Shown one piece after another: positions 63,301 through 64,000 of a DNA stretch of 64,000 nucleotides. Position 1 is the first letter of the stretch, and every line of letters starts with the position of its first letter. This stretch comes from Sciurus carolinensis (Eukaryota; Chordata; Mammalia; Rodentia; Sciuridae): the NCBI RefSeq assembly GCF_902686445.1, contig NW_025920104.1, positions 4,526,001-4,590,000 of the forward strand, given 5' to 3'. The position numbers were made by a program, and so were the translations under genes. Below the pieces are notes generated by a model. That model ran no database searches. It saw nothing but the letters and a program-made list of their open reading frames with translations, and was not told where the DNA came from.

Positions 63301-64000
63301 GTGGATCAGTCTTCCTTGCACATTGGCTGATTTCCACCAGCCATTCACAGTGCAAGCTTGCTCAGCTGGGTCAGGTTTTCCCAGCACCACAGCATTTCCC
63401 CACAAACCTAAGAATTCCTTCATGCTCACTGTGGTCCCAATTCCCAGATCCCATCAAATGTTCTCTTGTGACTCAGACTCCTTGCTTAATCACGATGGGT
63501 CAGTTTTTCAGCACCCAAGTATGTATTTCCAGCCCTCTTGTACAGCTGGGTCAGTCTTCCCTGCACCTCAGCAGTTGTCCACATGGCCATCATGATTCCT
63601 ACTTATTGGGTTGTATCTGTCTTCCTTGCACCCCAGAAATATGTTGCAACCTGCAAAAAATGCCTACAGGCTCAGCCTGCTCAATCTTCCCTACTAAGGT
63701 TTCCACAGACCCTTCACACTGCCTGATTGCTCAATGTGGGTCAATTTTCACTGCACCCAGGTAGGTGTTCACAGGTCCCACACACTGCCTACTTGCTAAA
63801 CTGGGTCAGTTTTCCCTGAACCTCAGAAGGTTTCCAGTGACAAATCACAGTGCTTCCTTGGTCAAATATGTCTTCCTTGCACTCATCCAGATGTCCACAC
63901 ATCCCCACATTCCCTGATTTTTCAGCTGGTTCAGTATTCTTTACTACCCAGCAGATTGTCACATGTCCAACAAATTGTGTGTGTGTGCTCTCTGTGTGTT
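60364..64000 (+). repeat. Tandem satellite family B, right block
   Basis: Plus-oriented units again; CACTGTGGGT landmarks fall at 60641, 60707 and 60770. The GTGTACACAGG subtype continues to about 62.4 kb and then gives way to the TTTCCACAGG / AGCTGGGTCAG subtype. Units are still recognisable at 63960, so the array runs off the right edge. The longest open frame (62650-63330, 226 codons) is a by-product of the 22-codon stop-free unit, not a gene. Confidence 0.92.

Noticed and set aside
62650..63330. 226-codon open frame, and similar frames of 100-201 codons across 55-63 kb on both strands
   Set aside because: They come from a stop-free 66-bp tandem unit whose length is a multiple of three. 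All three frames are open by turns, none is preferred, and start codons fall anywhere in the unit.
50709..64000. CRISPR-like array
   Set aside because: Repeats are contiguous diverged tandem units without unique spacers, in a mammalian context.

Overview
This is a repeat-dense mammalian nuclear window, most probably from a squirrel-family rodent (Sciuridae). The host call rests on the SINEs: short tRNA-like ID elements, and B1-ID dimers of the type known from squirrels. These occur next to rodent-style L1 elements and MaLR-like LTRs. I find no intact protein-coding gene, no rRNA gene and no CRISPR array. Everything gene-like is a transposon gene or a pseudogene.

Layout. 1-9.3 kb is AT-rich non-coding sequence with a 5'-truncated L1, an old MER5-like DNA transposon, an LTR and an ID SINE. 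9.3-17.3 kb is one L1 insertion on the minus strand, bounded by perfect 14-bp target-site duplications. It has a repeat-bearing promoter/5' UTR with YY1-like sites, a broken ORF1, a broken ORF2, a 3' UTR with a telomere-like G-rich tract, and about 1.17 kb of extra non-L1 sequence ending in its own AATAAA and poly(A). The last part is best read as a 3' transduction. 17.3-34.7 kb is a patchwork of SINEs, MaLR-like LTRs, a well-delimited solo LTR (19.78-20.34 kb), old L1 3' ends, microsatellites and a 120-bp near-identical repeat pair.

34.8-38.4 kb holds two decayed C2H2 zinc-finger arrays in convergent orientation. 38.4-50.7 kb contains a small satellite relic, LTR and SINE copies, a processed RNF11-like pseudogene and a few unassigned open frames.

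50.7 kb to the right edge is a tandem-repeat array of more than 13 kb. Family A has a unit of about 91 bp and runs to about 54.8 kb. Family B has a unit of about 66 bp and runs on past the window edge. Family B contains a 2.25-kb block in the opposite orientation (about 58.1-60.4 kb) and has a compositionally distinct core flanked by an older-looking subtype. Diverged minus-oriented family-B units recur 12-15 kb away at 38.7-39.1 kb. This array, its inversion and the L1 transduction are the most notable observations.

All calls come from reading the sequence by eye. Repeat family names are by resemblance and were not checked against a library.
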